NCBI RefSeq assembly: GCF_000425445.1
Contig: NZ_AUDL01000004.1
Coordinates: forward strand, 372,001-436,000
Source of the DNA: Flavobacterium denitrificans DSM 15936
GTDB taxonomy: Bacteria > Bacteroidota > Bacteroidia > Flavobacteriales > Flavobacteriaceae
Length of the DNA: 64,000 nucleotides
Direction of reading: 5' to 3'
Shown: one piece after another, positions 17,316-26,702 of the stretch
Numbering within the stretch: position 1 is the first letter of the stretch
Layout of the letters: every line of letters begins with the position of its first letter
The notes under the pieces: model-generated
What the model was told of the DNA's origin: nothing
Database searches by the model: none
Seen by the model: the letters and a program-made list of their open reading frames with translations, nothing else
Translations under genes and position numbers: made by a program

Positions 17316-18176
17316 TTATTCGTAAATAAATGTTTTTTCAGTTTTTACAATCCCGTTTTCTTCAATCTGAGAACATGAAATTGGAAAATTCAATTTGTTG
17401 TATTTATACTTTCTGCTTACTGCTACTAAAGCTGTAGAAGACGGACTAAAATTCATTTCATTATTATATGAAATCGACTCAAACGGAAATTCCTCTTCAT
17501 GATACGAAATCATCGGAACAATTACTTTATAATTATCTCCAAAAAGGCTTTGAACAATTAGCTGATCCACCGATTTTTTATCATCATAAGTAAATGATTT
17601 AGAGATTTTATCGCCAACCAAACCTTTGTGTTTTGAAACATTATCATTTACATAAACATACTCGATTTTGCCAATAATCTGTTTATTTCTGTCGCGAGAA
17701 GTACGTCTCACAATGATTCCGTTCTCCACAATATATTCAATATCATCAACAAGATTCTGGTGATTGGTACTCTTTTTAGTCGTTACTTTTACTCTTGCTC
17801 CTTCATAAAAAAAAGTGACTACTTTTGTAATATAGTCAGATCCTTCTTGATATTTTTTTACAAACTTAATGATGTTGTTATCTGCATCATACGTATAATT
17901 CACGGCTTCTTTCCAATCACTTCCAACTTTGTCTTTTACAGTTTTATCCAACAAACCTTTTGTGTTATAAAAAAAATGCTGCACAACATCTGAAGTTGTA
18001 ATGGTTTCAATTTTTCCGTCTTTAAAAACAATTGTTTTGTTTACAATTTCACCATCTTTTGAATTTTGGTAATTTGTTTTTACAATGTTGATTTGCTTTA
18101 ATTTAACCGGAGCGTCTTGACTGTGCATCAAGAAAGGGAATACCATCAATAAGATGGCGATAAAGTAGGTTTTCAT
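17316..18176 (-). CDS. Secreted YD-repeat-like protein
   Basis: This 286-residue protein has signal peptide MKTYFIAILLMVFPFLMHSQ. The mature part is made of beta segments of about 20 residues with recurring Y/F-Y-D/N patterns (YTYDADNNIIKFVKKY, FTYDDKKSVDQL, YKYNKLNFPISC), resembling short YD/RHS-type repeat modules of Bacteroidota. It probably sits in the periplasm or on the surface. The function is unknown; the gene stands alone between hflX and the DUF5689 gene. Confidence 0.8.
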   Translation of the reverse strand: MKTYFIAILLMVFPFLMHSQDAPVKLKQINIVKTNYQNSKDGEIVNKTIVFKDGKIETITTSDVVQHFFYNTKGLLDKTVKDKVGSDWKEAVNYTYDADNNIIKFVKKYQEGSDYITKVVTFFYEGARVKVTTKKSTNHQNLVDDIEYIVENGIIVRRTSRDRNKQIIGKIEYVYVNDNVSKHKGLVGDKISKSFTYDDKKSVDQLIVQSLFGDNYKVIVPMISYHEEEFPFESISYNNEMNFSPSSTALVAVSRKYKYNKLNFPISCSQIEENGIVKTEKTFIYE

Positions 18177-18298
18177 TTTGTTCTTAGTTTCAATTTGGGA
18201 TGACCAAAATACAAAATTCTGACAAATTCCAATAATTTAAATCTCAAAAAACAAATTACTTTTTAATTTTCCCTCTCCAAAATCAAAAAAATAATCGC

Positions 18299-19639
18299 CT
18301 ATTTTTCACCAAAAATCTTCACATCATCAACCATAAATGCGCCATTTAGCGTTTTATCTTTTCCAGAGCCAACATATCGAAATGCAATATTGATATTTCC
18401 TGTGTAAGCTGATAAATCTATTCCACCCGAACTTATAAATTGTCGGGTTGGCGTGGCGAGCGACGGGACCTTTGCTTCTAATTTTGCCCATTTTGCTTTA
18501 GCTATGTTTGAACCGTCAAAGTTTGTTGACACATAAACCTCTAAAGTATTCAAAGCAGAATCTAGTTTTAAATCATGCTGTGCACTTCTAAAAGATAATA
18601 CCGCATTTTTATAACCTGTTAAATTAATTTTTGGCGAAATCAGCCAAGCAATATTCTCAGCAGCGGTTGTACTTGTGGTATTAAACTCAGCATATCCATT
18701 TCCTGAATACACCATACTTTTCCAAAGTTTTGTAGCTTTTTCAACGATATTACTCCATCCCGGAAGTGCAAAATTCACATTGTTTTTGACGGACTGAAAG
18801 TCTTCGGCAAAAAATGGAGTGTTCCTTTTTCCTTTCATTTCAATATCACTTTCAAACCGGACCATAAACTGATAATCCGATCCAAACTTGGTTAAAATTC
18901 CACGAACTTTTCCACTTCCTTCAGGCACAAAGTGATCAGCAAATTTGGCATAACTACTAGTTCTAAAAATAATCTGATTTCCTGTATTGTCTCTTAAATT
19001 CCAATTCGTCGAACCGCCAACATTATTACTTTCTTCAAAATAATGACGCCCCAATGCTTCTTCAGTAAATTCAACATTATTGAGCTCAATCAAAGTATTT
19101 AATTTTGAGTCATTTAATGCTTTTTCGATAGAAAGCGATTCGACCAATTGATTTTCATCTATAATTGTGCAAGACGCATTCAAAACACTTTTTATTTCAT
19201 TTTGCGAAATTCTTCCAACTGTAGGATCACCTGCATTGCTTACATATAAATCTCCAATTCTTAATCCGCCGTAATACAAATCGGTAAATTGGTTTTTAAG
19301 CTTTATGTAAACTTTGTTTCCTAGCCTATAATCTATGTAAGTATTTGAAGCATCAATAGGAACACTAAATCCTATTGCTGAATTTTCCTCAGAAGCTTTT
19401 GTCTGAAATGAGATGGTTTTAAAAAAATTTCCGCCTTCATCACTCGAGACAACATAAGCTTCAACAATATCATCATAAGTATATTGTTTTGCCGTTGTGC
19501 TTGAAAGCTCATAGACTTTTTCTACAGTTTTATTTGCTGTAAAATCTGGCTGTGTGCAAACTAATTTTGGAGTTTCAATTTCCGAACTACAACTACAGAA
19601 AACGAACGATAAAATAACAAACAAAAGCAATTTTTTCAT
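18299..19639 (-). CDS. DUF5689 lipoprotein with choice-of-anchor J domain
   Basis: This 446-residue lipoprotein has the signal MKKLLLFVILSFVFCSCSS with the acylated Cys near residue 15-17. The N-terminal DUF5689 domain (about 40-275) includes the segment RISQNEIKSVLNASCTI. The C-terminal jelly-roll-like domain (about 280-446), FFAEDFQSVKNNVNFALPGWSNI to VDDVKIFGE, matches choice-of-anchor J modules. It lies 18 bp after the TonB-dependent receptor gene on the same strand. In Bacteroidota DUF5689 proteins usually follow a TonB receptor, so it is probably a surface partner of the receptor. Confidence 0.9.
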   Translation of the reverse strand: MKKLLLFVILSFVFCSCSSEIETPKLVCTQPDFTANKTVEKVYELSSTTAKQYTYDDIVEAYVVSSDEGGNFFKTISFQTKASEENSAIGFSVPIDASNTYIDYRLGNKVYIKLKNQFTDLYYGGLRIGDLYVSNAGDPTVGRISQNEIKSVLNASCTIIDENQLVESLSIEKALNDSKLNTLIELNNVEFTEEALGRHYFEESNNVGGSTNWNLRDNTGNQIIFRTSSYAKFADHFVPEGSGKVRGILTKFGSDYQFMVRFESDIEMKGKRNTPFFAEDFQSVKNNVNFALPGWSNIVEKATKLWKSMVYSGNGYAEFNTTSTTAAENIAWLISPKINLTGYKNAVLSFRSAQHDLKLDSALNTLEVYVSTNFDGSNIAKAKWAKLEAKVPSLATPTRQFISSGGIDLSAYTGNINIAFRYVGSGKDKTLNGAFMVDDVKIFGEK

Positions 19640-19657
19640 GAGAAATAAATTTTCAGA

Positions 19658-22474
19658 TTATAAACCTAGGGTAAGATTTAGAAAATAAGTTCGGCCGGAA
19701 CCGTAATAATATTTTGGCCCAAACGATGGCGTTCCACTCGAAATATCTTGATTCAATGCTCTGAAATTAGCATTCCGCGCTTGTTCAAAACCGCCAGTTT
19801 TATATACTAAATTCAATGCATTATTAACGCTCGCAAAAAGTGCGATATATTTTTTGTGAACACGCCAAGATTTTCCTCCGTTGAGATTAAGCAAGGTTAC
19901 AGGATTAAACTTTTCCTGTTTCAACAATTCATTTCCTCGTTCAGAAGTGGCTTCGGGAAACGGAAATCCATTTACTGGATTAATATAAAATTGGGATGTT
20001 CTCGAAATTGGGGAAACATCAATATAATTATCTGTCAAATAATTTATATTCGCGCTCAACCACCAAAACTTGGGATCACGATATTCTAAACCTAATGAAT
20101 ACGCTTGTTGTGGCGTACCTGCTTGTTTATAATTTTTAAGATAAGCACGTCCAAAATCAAAAATGGTCTGAGGATCATCTCTAGATGCGTTTGCATCATT
20201 TGTAATCGAAACATTTGGATTGCTGCTGTAGATAAAATTGCCGTAAGCCGCAGAAAAAGTTGTTTTGAAAGTTGGCGAAATTTGATATTCAAAACTCAAC
20301 TCTGTTCCTGTATTTTTCTTGTCCAACTTTGTTAAAGTCTGACTAACAAAAGCATCTGTTGGATCATAGCCGATACCTTTATCAAATATTCCTTCGGCGT
20401 AAAAGAAAGAAGTTTTAGAAGTGTTTTTTATCAAAGTGTAATAAGCTGTAAAACGCAATTTGAGTTTTGGTGAACGATAAACATAATTCGCTTCGGCACT
20501 GCTTACATTTTCACTTTCAATTTCGTTCACTATGCTATTATTTAATCGTGAATTTGAAAATGTATTTCGCAAAGAAGGCGCTCTGGTAATATGTTCAGCA
20601 TTAACAAAAAACCATTGTCTGCCCGAAATTTTATAAGTGAATCCACCTTTAAAACCAAAATCCTCAAAAGTTACTTTGTTGCTTTTTCCTAGAGAATTCT
20701 TCGCATAAATTCCGTTTTGATATAATCCTTCACGCTGATAATTAGAAATCGAATATGACTGCCCGAGAAAAAATTCGGTTTTATTATAAGCAAATTTAAA
20801 CTGTGAAAAAACATCAATTGTATTGGCTAAAAAATTATAATTATAACCGTAAATATCGCCTTCTTTTACTTGTCGATCTGGATGAAGTAAATCAGATTGT
20901 GCCAAATTTCCTTTGTAAAACGGATCAATATCTTCAAAATATTCTCCGCCAAGAAGATCTAGTAAATACTGAAAATTGTGTGATTTCAAATTCCGATAAA
21001 CGATTCCTCCATCAAAAGAAAGATTTGAGTTTATCTGAGAATTTAAAGTTGAATTGAATGCAAAAGTTTTGTCGTCAGTTCTGTCTTCATAAAGAACATA
21101 ATGACTTTGTGCTGGTTCATAACCATTTTGACCCGGTTTTTGATTTGCCAAATACATGGCGTTCCAATCAATTTGAGGATCTGCTAAAAATGCCACTTTA
21201 CTTTTTTCGGCATTTTCATAATCTGGCATAAAATCTCCTAAAAATTCGCCGTGGTCTTTGGCGTAAAGAGAACTGAAATAACTTGGCATTTTTCGGTAAT
21301 AAACGGGATCCGGACTGTTGGCATTTTGATAATCAATATTGCTATTTCCAACTTTTCCAAACTGATACATTATTCCTGAATTCAGATTGTTTTTTTCATC
21401 AATCCTAAAATAATGATTCAGCATCAAGAGTGGCTCTTCAATATTTTTTACCCTTGCATTTCGTTTTTTACCATTTTGAAATCCCCAATACGAATTGTAT
21501 TTTTCACCCATTAAACCGATTGATTCATCCGTATTTGGCGAATTTTTTCCACGGGAATTTGGCGTGTAAAACCCAGTAAAATTAAGTGATTGTCTACTGT
21601 TTAATTTCTTCTCAACACTTATAAAAAAGGAATCTGCATTAAAATTCGTTCCTTCAAAATAACCAACTTCCGCATATCTTTTTCCTGCAGAAACGGCATA
21701 CGCCCAACCCGAAGCGTTCATTCCCGAAGCATAAGTTCCTATGGCACGCCAAGTGTAGGCTGAATTGCTTCCTGAAAAGGTAAGTTGGGCTCCTTTTCTG
21801 TATAAAGAAGCTCGCGTAGCAATTTGCTGTGTTCCTAAAACTCCTCCAAAAGTATAATTTGAAACAGCTGCGCCTACTGAAAATTCCTGATTTCTGAGTA
21901 TATTATTTAAACCTCCCCAGTTATTCCATTGTGGCCGTCCGTCATAGATTTTATTCATCGTCATGCCGTTGAGCATCATAGTTCCGTTTTCACTGTCCAA
22001 ACCACGAACTTTAAATCGGGCTTGACCCCAATTAAAAGCAGAAGCTTGCATAAAAGCATCTTTCGAAGACTGTAAAAGTCCTGAAGTCATTTCAGACGAA
22101 CTGCTATCATCAGACAAATCGGTATCTAAAAGCGTGATTAATGCGGCCGGGGTTTCATCGGAATATAAATCTTCTAATTGCAGTGTTCCGAGATAAACGA
22201 TCTGTCCAAAATTAGATCGAATTTTAAGAAGCAAATCTTTGAAACCTTGACTATGAATCAACAGCAATTGTTCTCCGTTTACAGCAGAATGCAGTTCAAA
22301 TTGACCCGTTTTTGAAGTAAGTTTTGTTATGGAAGTATTTTGAATTGTAACCACAACATTCTCGAGAGGATTTTGCGTTTTAGCATCAATTACAATCCCT
22401 CTAAAAATTGTTTCTTGTGCAAAGGCAAAATTAAAAGAGCATAGAAGTAAAAACCCGAAGTATTTTTTTATCAT
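19658..22474 (-). CDS. TonB-dependent receptor with carboxypeptidase-like domain
   Basis: Outer-membrane active transporter of about 938 residues. I start it at ATG 22474, where MIKKYFGFLLLCSFNFAFAQ forms a signal peptide; an ATG at 22525 would place 17 residues before that signal. Order: carboxypeptidase-like regulatory domain (about 20-105, FRGIVIDAKTQNPLENV), a linker with S/D-rich segment, the plug (about 125-230) and a barrel. The substrate is unknown. It is 18 bp before the DUF5689 lipoprotein gene and probably in one transcript with it. A TATCTTTTG-like element at about 22535 supports the later start. Confidence 0.9.
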   Translation of the reverse strand: MIKKYFGFLLLCSFNFAFAQETIFRGIVIDAKTQNPLENVVVTIQNTSITKLTSKTGQFELHSAVNGEQLLLIHSQGFKDLLLKIRSNFGQIVYLGTLQLEDLYSDETPAALITLLDTDLSDDSSSSEMTSGLLQSSKDAFMQASAFNWGQARFKVRGLDSENGTMMLNGMTMNKIYDGRPQWNNWGGLNNILRNQEFSVGAAVSNYTFGGVLGTQQIATRASLYRKGAQLTFSGSNSAYTWRAIGTYASGMNASGWAYAVSAGKRYAEVGYFEGTNFNADSFFISVEKKLNSRQSLNFTGFYTPNSRGKNSPNTDESIGLMGEKYNSYWGFQNGKKRNARVKNIEEPLLMLNHYFRIDEKNNLNSGIMYQFGKVGNSNIDYQNANSPDPVYYRKMPSYFSSLYAKDHGEFLGDFMPDYENAEKSKVAFLADPQIDWNAMYLANQKPGQNGYEPAQSHYVLYEDRTDDKTFAFNSTLNSQINSNLSFDGGIVYRNLKSHNFQYLLDLLGGEYFEDIDPFYKGNLAQSDLLHPDRQVKEGDIYGYNYNFLANTIDVFSQFKFAYNKTEFFLGQSYSISNYQREGLYQNGIYAKNSLGKSNKVTFEDFGFKGGFTYKISGRQWFFVNAEHITRAPSLRNTFSNSRLNNSIVNEIESENVSSAEANYVYRSPKLKLRFTAYYTLIKNTSKTSFFYAEGIFDKGIGYDPTDAFVSQTLTKLDKKNTGTELSFEYQISPTFKTTFSAAYGNFIYSSNPNVSITNDANASRDDPQTIFDFGRAYLKNYKQAGTPQQAYSLGLEYRDPKFWWLSANINYLTDNYIDVSPISRTSQFYINPVNGFPFPEATSERGNELLKQEKFNPVTLLNLNGGKSWRVHKKYIALFASVNNALNLVYKTGGFEQARNANFRALNQDISSGTPSFGPKYYYGSGRTYFLNLTLGL

Positions 22475-22694
22475 TAAATTCCAATTTATTTCTGAAAATT
22501 GTTTTAGGATTTTCATCCTATTCAAAAGATAAAATTGGTTTTTGGAAAAGTAAATGGATTTAATTTCTTAAATCATGAAATTCAAATGTAAAGAAAATAT
22601 TTAAAAATATAAATATTTTCTTACTAATGTTTTGATTGAAATTTGAAATTAATTCAATAGATTTGTCTATTTTTTGGTTTTTTTGGCCCTATTT

Positions 22695-23915
22695 TTAAGC
22701 CGTAGTTCTAATTTTAGAAACCATAAAAGCAATCAGAACTCCAAAGATTCCGATAAAAGCAAAAGAGAATTGAAGTCCAAAATTCTCAGCAATATGACCA
22801 ATAACAGGAGGTCCCATTAAAAATCCTAAGAAACTTACACTTGAAACTATAGTTAAAGCTTCACCTGGTGGAACTGTCGGGTTTTTTCCCGCCATACTGT
22901 AAACTGTAGGAACTATAGTCGCCACGCCCAAACCAACTGCCATAAAAGCAATGGTACACGGAATTAAATAAGGAAGAAAAACAGCCGTAAATAATCCGGC
23001 AGAAATCATAACACCGCTTATCTGCATGACACGCTCGCGCCCAAATTTATTGATTAATCCATCACCTAAAAATCTTCCGCTCGCCATCATAATCATGAAT
23101 GAAGTATATCCCAAAATTACCAACGGCCCGGGAGCTTTTACAATATCTTTAAAATAAACGCCGCTCCAGTCAAACATTACGCCTTCGCTAGCCATGCTGC
23201 AAAATCCGATGACGCCGAGCCAAATTAAAGCGCTGTCTGGTTTTGTAAATAATTTTTTCTTCTCGCCTTTATTCTTGATTTTCTTTTCTTTGGCTTTGAC
23301 TAAAAATTTAAAATTAAATACAATCATTAAAAGCACTATACCAGCTACAATCATAAAGTGATGCAATGGCGATAAATTTAAAGCTAACATTCCGAGGCCA
23401 ACCAAAGCACCGGTAAAACCAGCAAAACTCCACATTCCGTGAAACGAAGACATGATTGTTTTTCTAAAAAGTACTTCGGTATAAACACCTTGTGTATTTA
23501 CAGCAATATTGGCTAAGTTTCCAAATAATCCAAATAAAAACAAACCCAATGACAATTGAAGCGCTGTTGTTGCCAGACCTAAATTGACCAGACACAAAAC
23601 ATACATAATTAGAGAGAAAACTAAAACGCGATGGCTTCCAAATTTGGTTACCATTTTTCCAGAAAAAGGCATAATGACCAATTGTCCCATTGGCAAGGCA
23701 AAAAGTATCGATCCCAAGTCGCCTTCGGTTAAGTGCAGTGCGGTTTTAATATCTGGAATTCGACTTGCCCAAGTTGCAAAACTTAATCCCATTCCGAAAT
23801 AAAACATTCCAACGGCAAAACGAATTCGGTTCAAATAAGAAGCTTTTGCTTCTCTGAAAACTTTCTTGATTTTTCCTTTTGTCTGAAATAGTTCTAGTGG
23901 ATTGAAATTTATCAA
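22695..23915 (-). CDS. Major facilitator superfamily transporter
   Basis: This 406-residue inner-membrane protein has about twelve hydrophobic segments and MFS-type loops (GKMVTKFGSHRVLVFS between helices 2 and 3; GDGLINKFGRERVM in the second half). The fold resembles the FucP/YbjJ-type sugar-permease group. The substrate is not determinable. It is flanked by intergenic repeats on one side and the TonB receptor on the other. Confidence 0.9.
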   Translation of the reverse strand: MINFNPLELFQTKGKIKKVFREAKASYLNRIRFAVGMFYFGMGLSFATWASRIPDIKTALHLTEGDLGSILFALPMGQLVIMPFSGKMVTKFGSHRVLVFSLIMYVLCLVNLGLATTALQLSLGLFLFGLFGNLANIAVNTQGVYTEVLFRKTIMSSFHGMWSFAGFTGALVGLGMLALNLSPLHHFMIVAGIVLLMIVFNFKFLVKAKEKKIKNKGEKKKLFTKPDSALIWLGVIGFCSMASEGVMFDWSGVYFKDIVKAPGPLVILGYTSFMIMMASGRFLGDGLINKFGRERVMQISGVMISAGLFTAVFLPYLIPCTIAFMAVGLGVATIVPTVYSMAGKNPTVPPGEALTIVSSVSFLGFLMGPPVIGHIAENFGLQFSFAFIGIFGVLIAFMVSKIRTTA

Positions 23916-24030
23916 AATCGATGCATTTTGGGATTATACTATAAAAGTACAAAAAAGCTGTCTATTTCTTTCAAGGTTCAAATTGTTCCTTTATTTACAA
24001 CGTTATTGTTTATAAATTGCTGTGTTTTTG

Positions 24031-24199
24031 GCCCACGGATTAGACTGATTAAACAGATTTACGCCGATGTTTTTTTAATTCTCCGCATAAAAAAAGACGC
24101 ACAGCAGTGCGTCTCTACGATTATTCTTTATCCATTTTACCAAAGATTAAAAAAACAAAACCAGCGAAAACCAGTTTCAATCCGTGCAATCCGTGAGCC
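24031..24199. repeat. CCACGGATTA-type long inverted repeat with inner hairpin
   Basis: The left arm (GCCCACGGATTAGACTGATT, 24031 on) is mirrored by the right arm ending TTTCAATCCGTGCAATCC and GTGAGCC near 24199. Between them sits a strong hairpin AGACGCAC-AGCA-GTGCGTCT at 24095-24114. The segment lies upstream of the MFS gene and downstream of the oxidoreductase gene. Confidence 0.7.
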
Positions 24200-24207
24200 A
24201 ATAATTA

Positions 24208-25248
24208 TTACAAATTAATTACTGTGCGCTGCGCATTACTTGCGATTGCAGCTTCAATAATTTGCATCACTTTTACTCCGTCTTGGCCTGTAACTGGTTC
24301 TGTCGTATCGTTTATAATTGAATTGTAAACGCCGTCAAAAAAGGAGAAATAATTGCCTTGCAATGTCGGTACTTTTTCGCGAATTACTTTTCCGTCAATT
24401 TCAGTATGAAGAAGGCCTTGAAGTTCTTCCGGTTCTGTTCCCCACGATTCTAAGTTTGGTTTTTTCCCGATTTTCAATTCGTCTTCTTGAACATCGCCTC
24501 TCGGTTTTAAGAAAGAACCTTTTCTGCCGTGAATCGTAAACGCTGGATTGGCTTCTCTAACAAAAAATCCAGCTTTTAAACGTACTCTAAAAACTTCATA
24601 AATTAGCAATAAGTCAATATAATCGTCAACTAACGAATTTTCTCGCGTGTAGCGAATATCAGCAAAAACTGATTTTGGCGAACCAAATAAACAAATTGCC
24701 TGATCAATTAAATGCGGACCCAAATCTTTCAAAATTCCAGCGCCGTCATTTGCAGTTTCTTTATGCGCTTTCGGACTTAAAACAGGATTGTAGCGGTCAA
24801 AATGAAATTCTGCTTCAATCAATTCGCCTAAAACACCATCGTGAATTATTTTCTGAATCGTTTTAAAATCGCTGTCCCATCTTCTGTTTTGAAAAACGGC
24901 TAATTTCAATCCTTTTTCTTTTGCAATTAGTGTCAACTCTTCCGCTTCTGCCACAGTTGTTGTGAAAGCTTTTTCTACAACAGCATGTTTTCCTGCCAAA
25001 AGTACTTTTTTAGCATATTCATAATGTGTTCCAACTGGCGTGTTTACGATTACCAAATCGACATCATCTGCCAATAAATCATCAATTGAAGAATAACTTT
25101 TAACGTATGGATAATCTTCCTGAATTAATTTTTTAGATCTTTCCCAAGATCCTAATAATTCAAAACCGGGATGAATATCTAAAAACGGAGCGTGAAAAAC
25201 TTTTCCTGACATTCCGTATGATAATAGTGCTGTTTTTAATTTTTGCAT
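24208..25248 (-). CDS. Gfo/Idh/MocA family oxidoreductase
   Basis: This 346-residue NAD(P)-dependent oxidoreductase has an N-terminal Rossmann domain (TALLSYGMSGKVFHAPFL; nucleotide fold) and the EKAFTTT motif near residue 95 carrying the conserved lysine, then a C-terminal alpha/beta substrate domain (GAGILKDLGPHLIDQAICLFG). I start it at ATG 25248 because the upstream in-frame extension is read from an intergenic repeat. The substrate is probably a sugar or cyclitol and is not known. Confidence 0.9.
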   Translation of the reverse strand: MQKLKTALLSYGMSGKVFHAPFLDIHPGFELLGSWERSKKLIQEDYPYVKSYSSIDDLLADDVDLVIVNTPVGTHYEYAKKVLLAGKHAVVEKAFTTTVAEAEELTLIAKEKGLKLAVFQNRRWDSDFKTIQKIIHDGVLGELIEAEFHFDRYNPVLSPKAHKETANDGAGILKDLGPHLIDQAICLFGSPKSVFADIRYTRENSLVDDYIDLLLIYEVFRVRLKAGFFVREANPAFTIHGRKGSFLKPRGDVQEDELKIGKKPNLESWGTEPEELQGLLHTEIDGKVIREKVPTLQGNYFSFFDGVYNSIINDTTEPVTGQDGVKVMQIIEAAIASNAQRTVINL

Positions 25249-25268
25249 GTTGTTATGTTTATTTTTCT

Positions 25269-25429
25269 GCCACAGATTACACTGATTAATAGGATTTCTT
25301 TTTTCTATTTTTTGCCACGAATTACACAAATTTACACAAATCGTTGTGCTCAAAAATTTAAATAAATTCGTGAAAATTTGTGTAATTCGTGGCAAACAAA
25401 AAATCCGTTTAATCTGTAAAATCTGTAGC
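25269..25429. repeat. Nested CCACAGATTA/CCACGAATTA inverted repeat
   Basis: Two nested pairs are seen. The outer arms are GCCACAGATTACACTGATTA (25269 on) and TTTAATCTGTAAAATCTGTA (ending near 25428). The inner arms are GCCACGAATTACACAAATTT (25314 on) and AAATTTGTGTAATTCGTGGC (ending 25393). The element fills the gap between two minus-strand genes, just upstream of the oxidoreductase start. Confidence 0.85.
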
Positions 25430-25438
25430 TAATAAAAT

Positions 25439-26509
25439 TTATAGTTTAGCTCTTTCGTATTGTTTTGGCCAATGAATATCGTCGTTTAAATCTTTGGCAA
25501 AATCTAAAGGCAAATTCGGATTTCTTAATGATTCTCTAGCGAACAAAATTAAGTCGGCTTGACCTTTTTCTAAAATTTCTTCTGCTTGTTTTGCATCCGT
25601 AATTAAACCTACAGCTCCAGTCAAAATAGTAGCTTCTTTTTTTACTTTTTCTGCAAAAGGAACTTGATAACCGGGGCCAATTTCAATTTTTTGATGCGAA
25701 ACCAATCCGCCAGACGAAACATCGATTAAATCTACTCCTTTTTCTTTTACTATTTTAGCAAGCTGTACCGATTCTTCAGGATTCCATCCGCTTTCTGCCC
25801 AATCTGTTGCCGAAATTCTAACAATTAAAGGCAAATCTGAAGGCCATTCGGTTTGAACAGCTTCTACAATTTCTAATGTAAAACGGATTCTATTTTCGAA
25901 ACTTCCTCCATATTCATCGGTTCTCACATTGGTTAAAGGTGATAAGAATTGATGCAACAAATAACCGTGCGCGGCATGAATTTCTAAAACCTGATATCCT
26001 GCTTCAACAGCTCTTTTTGTTGCCGATTTAAAATCAGAAATTACTTTTTGAATTCCGTTTTTATCTAAAGCTTCAGGAAGAAACGGTTCGTCATCGTGAT
26101 ACGGAATCGCACTTGCAGAAACGGTCTGCCATCCGCCTTGAGCGAAATCTAATTTTTTATTGCCAAGCCAAGGAGAAGAAACACTCGCTTTTCGTCCCGC
26201 ATGCGCCAATTGAATTCCGGGAATGGAATTTTGCGAAACAATAAATTCGTTGATTTCTTTGAGTTTTGCGATATGTTCATCTTTCCAAATTCCGAGATCA
26301 TCTGGAGAAATTCTTGCTTCAGGAGAAACTGCAGTGGCTTCCTGAATAATCAATCCTGCTCCACCGCTTGCACGGCTTCCTAAATGAACGAGATGCCAGT
26401 TGTTTGCAAATCCGTCCTCGGCTGAATATTGACACATTGGCGAAATGACAATTCTGTTTTTTAAAATGGTGTTTTTTATTGTTAAAGGAGAAAATAATTG
26501 TGAAGCCAT
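25439..26509 (-). CDS. Old Yellow Enzyme family NADH:flavin oxidoreductase
   Basis: This 356-residue FMN enzyme is of the YqjM-like OYE class. The TIM barrel begins SQLFSPLTIKNTILKNRIVISPMCQYSAEDG; the Cys of PMCQYS is the redox-tuning cysteine of YqjM-type enzymes. The catalytic HAAHGYLLHQFLSPLTN motif (about 180-196) and R-rich IRFTLEIVEAV follow. I start it at ATG 26509 (MASQLFSPL); an upstream ATG would add an A/T-rich segment with no homology. Such enzymes reduce activated alkenes or peroxides. Confidence 0.93.
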   Translation of the reverse strand: MASQLFSPLTIKNTILKNRIVISPMCQYSAEDGFANNWHLVHLGSRASGGAGLIIQEATAVSPEARISPDDLGIWKDEHIAKLKEINEFIVSQNSIPGIQLAHAGRKASVSSPWLGNKKLDFAQGGWQTVSASAIPYHDDEPFLPEALDKNGIQKVISDFKSATKRAVEAGYQVLEIHAAHGYLLHQFLSPLTNVRTDEYGGSFENRIRFTLEIVEAVQTEWPSDLPLIVRISATDWAESGWNPEESVQLAKIVKEKGVDLIDVSSGGLVSHQKIEIGPGYQVPFAEKVKKEATILTGAVGLITDAKQAEEILEKGQADLILFARESLRNPNLPLDFAKDLNDDIHWPKQYERAKL

Positions 26510-26595
26510 ATTTGTAACTTTTAATGGTTTTAGACTACCTATTGAAGACAGCAGCCTTATAAAAAGTAAAGTTACGGCATCCTTATAAAAGGAGA

Positions 26596-26631
26596 AATCT
26601 AAATGTTTATTAATTAACAAACATTTAGATT
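26596..26631. promoter_or_regulatory. Perfect 13-bp-arm inverted repeat upstream of the OYE gene
   Basis: AATCTAAATGTTT and AAACATTTAGATT are exact reverse complements around a 10-base A/T loop. It lies 71 bp after the HEAGH-protein stop and 87 bp before the OYE start. It could be a terminator of the former or an operator of the latter; the absence of a T-run favours an operator slightly. Two CCTTATAAAA words at about 26553 and 26580 lie between it and the OYE gene. Confidence 0.5.
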
Positions 26632-26702
26632 AATCTTATTTTCTGCTTCCTTTATTTGAAGTTCTTTTATATTTTCAAATATCTAAATAATTTTCTAAAA
26701 TT

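Noticed and set aside
25249..25395. N-terminal extension of the Gfo/Idh/MocA oxidoreductase
   Set aside because: The 49 extra codons are read from the CCACGAATTA repeat; family homology starts at ATG 25248.
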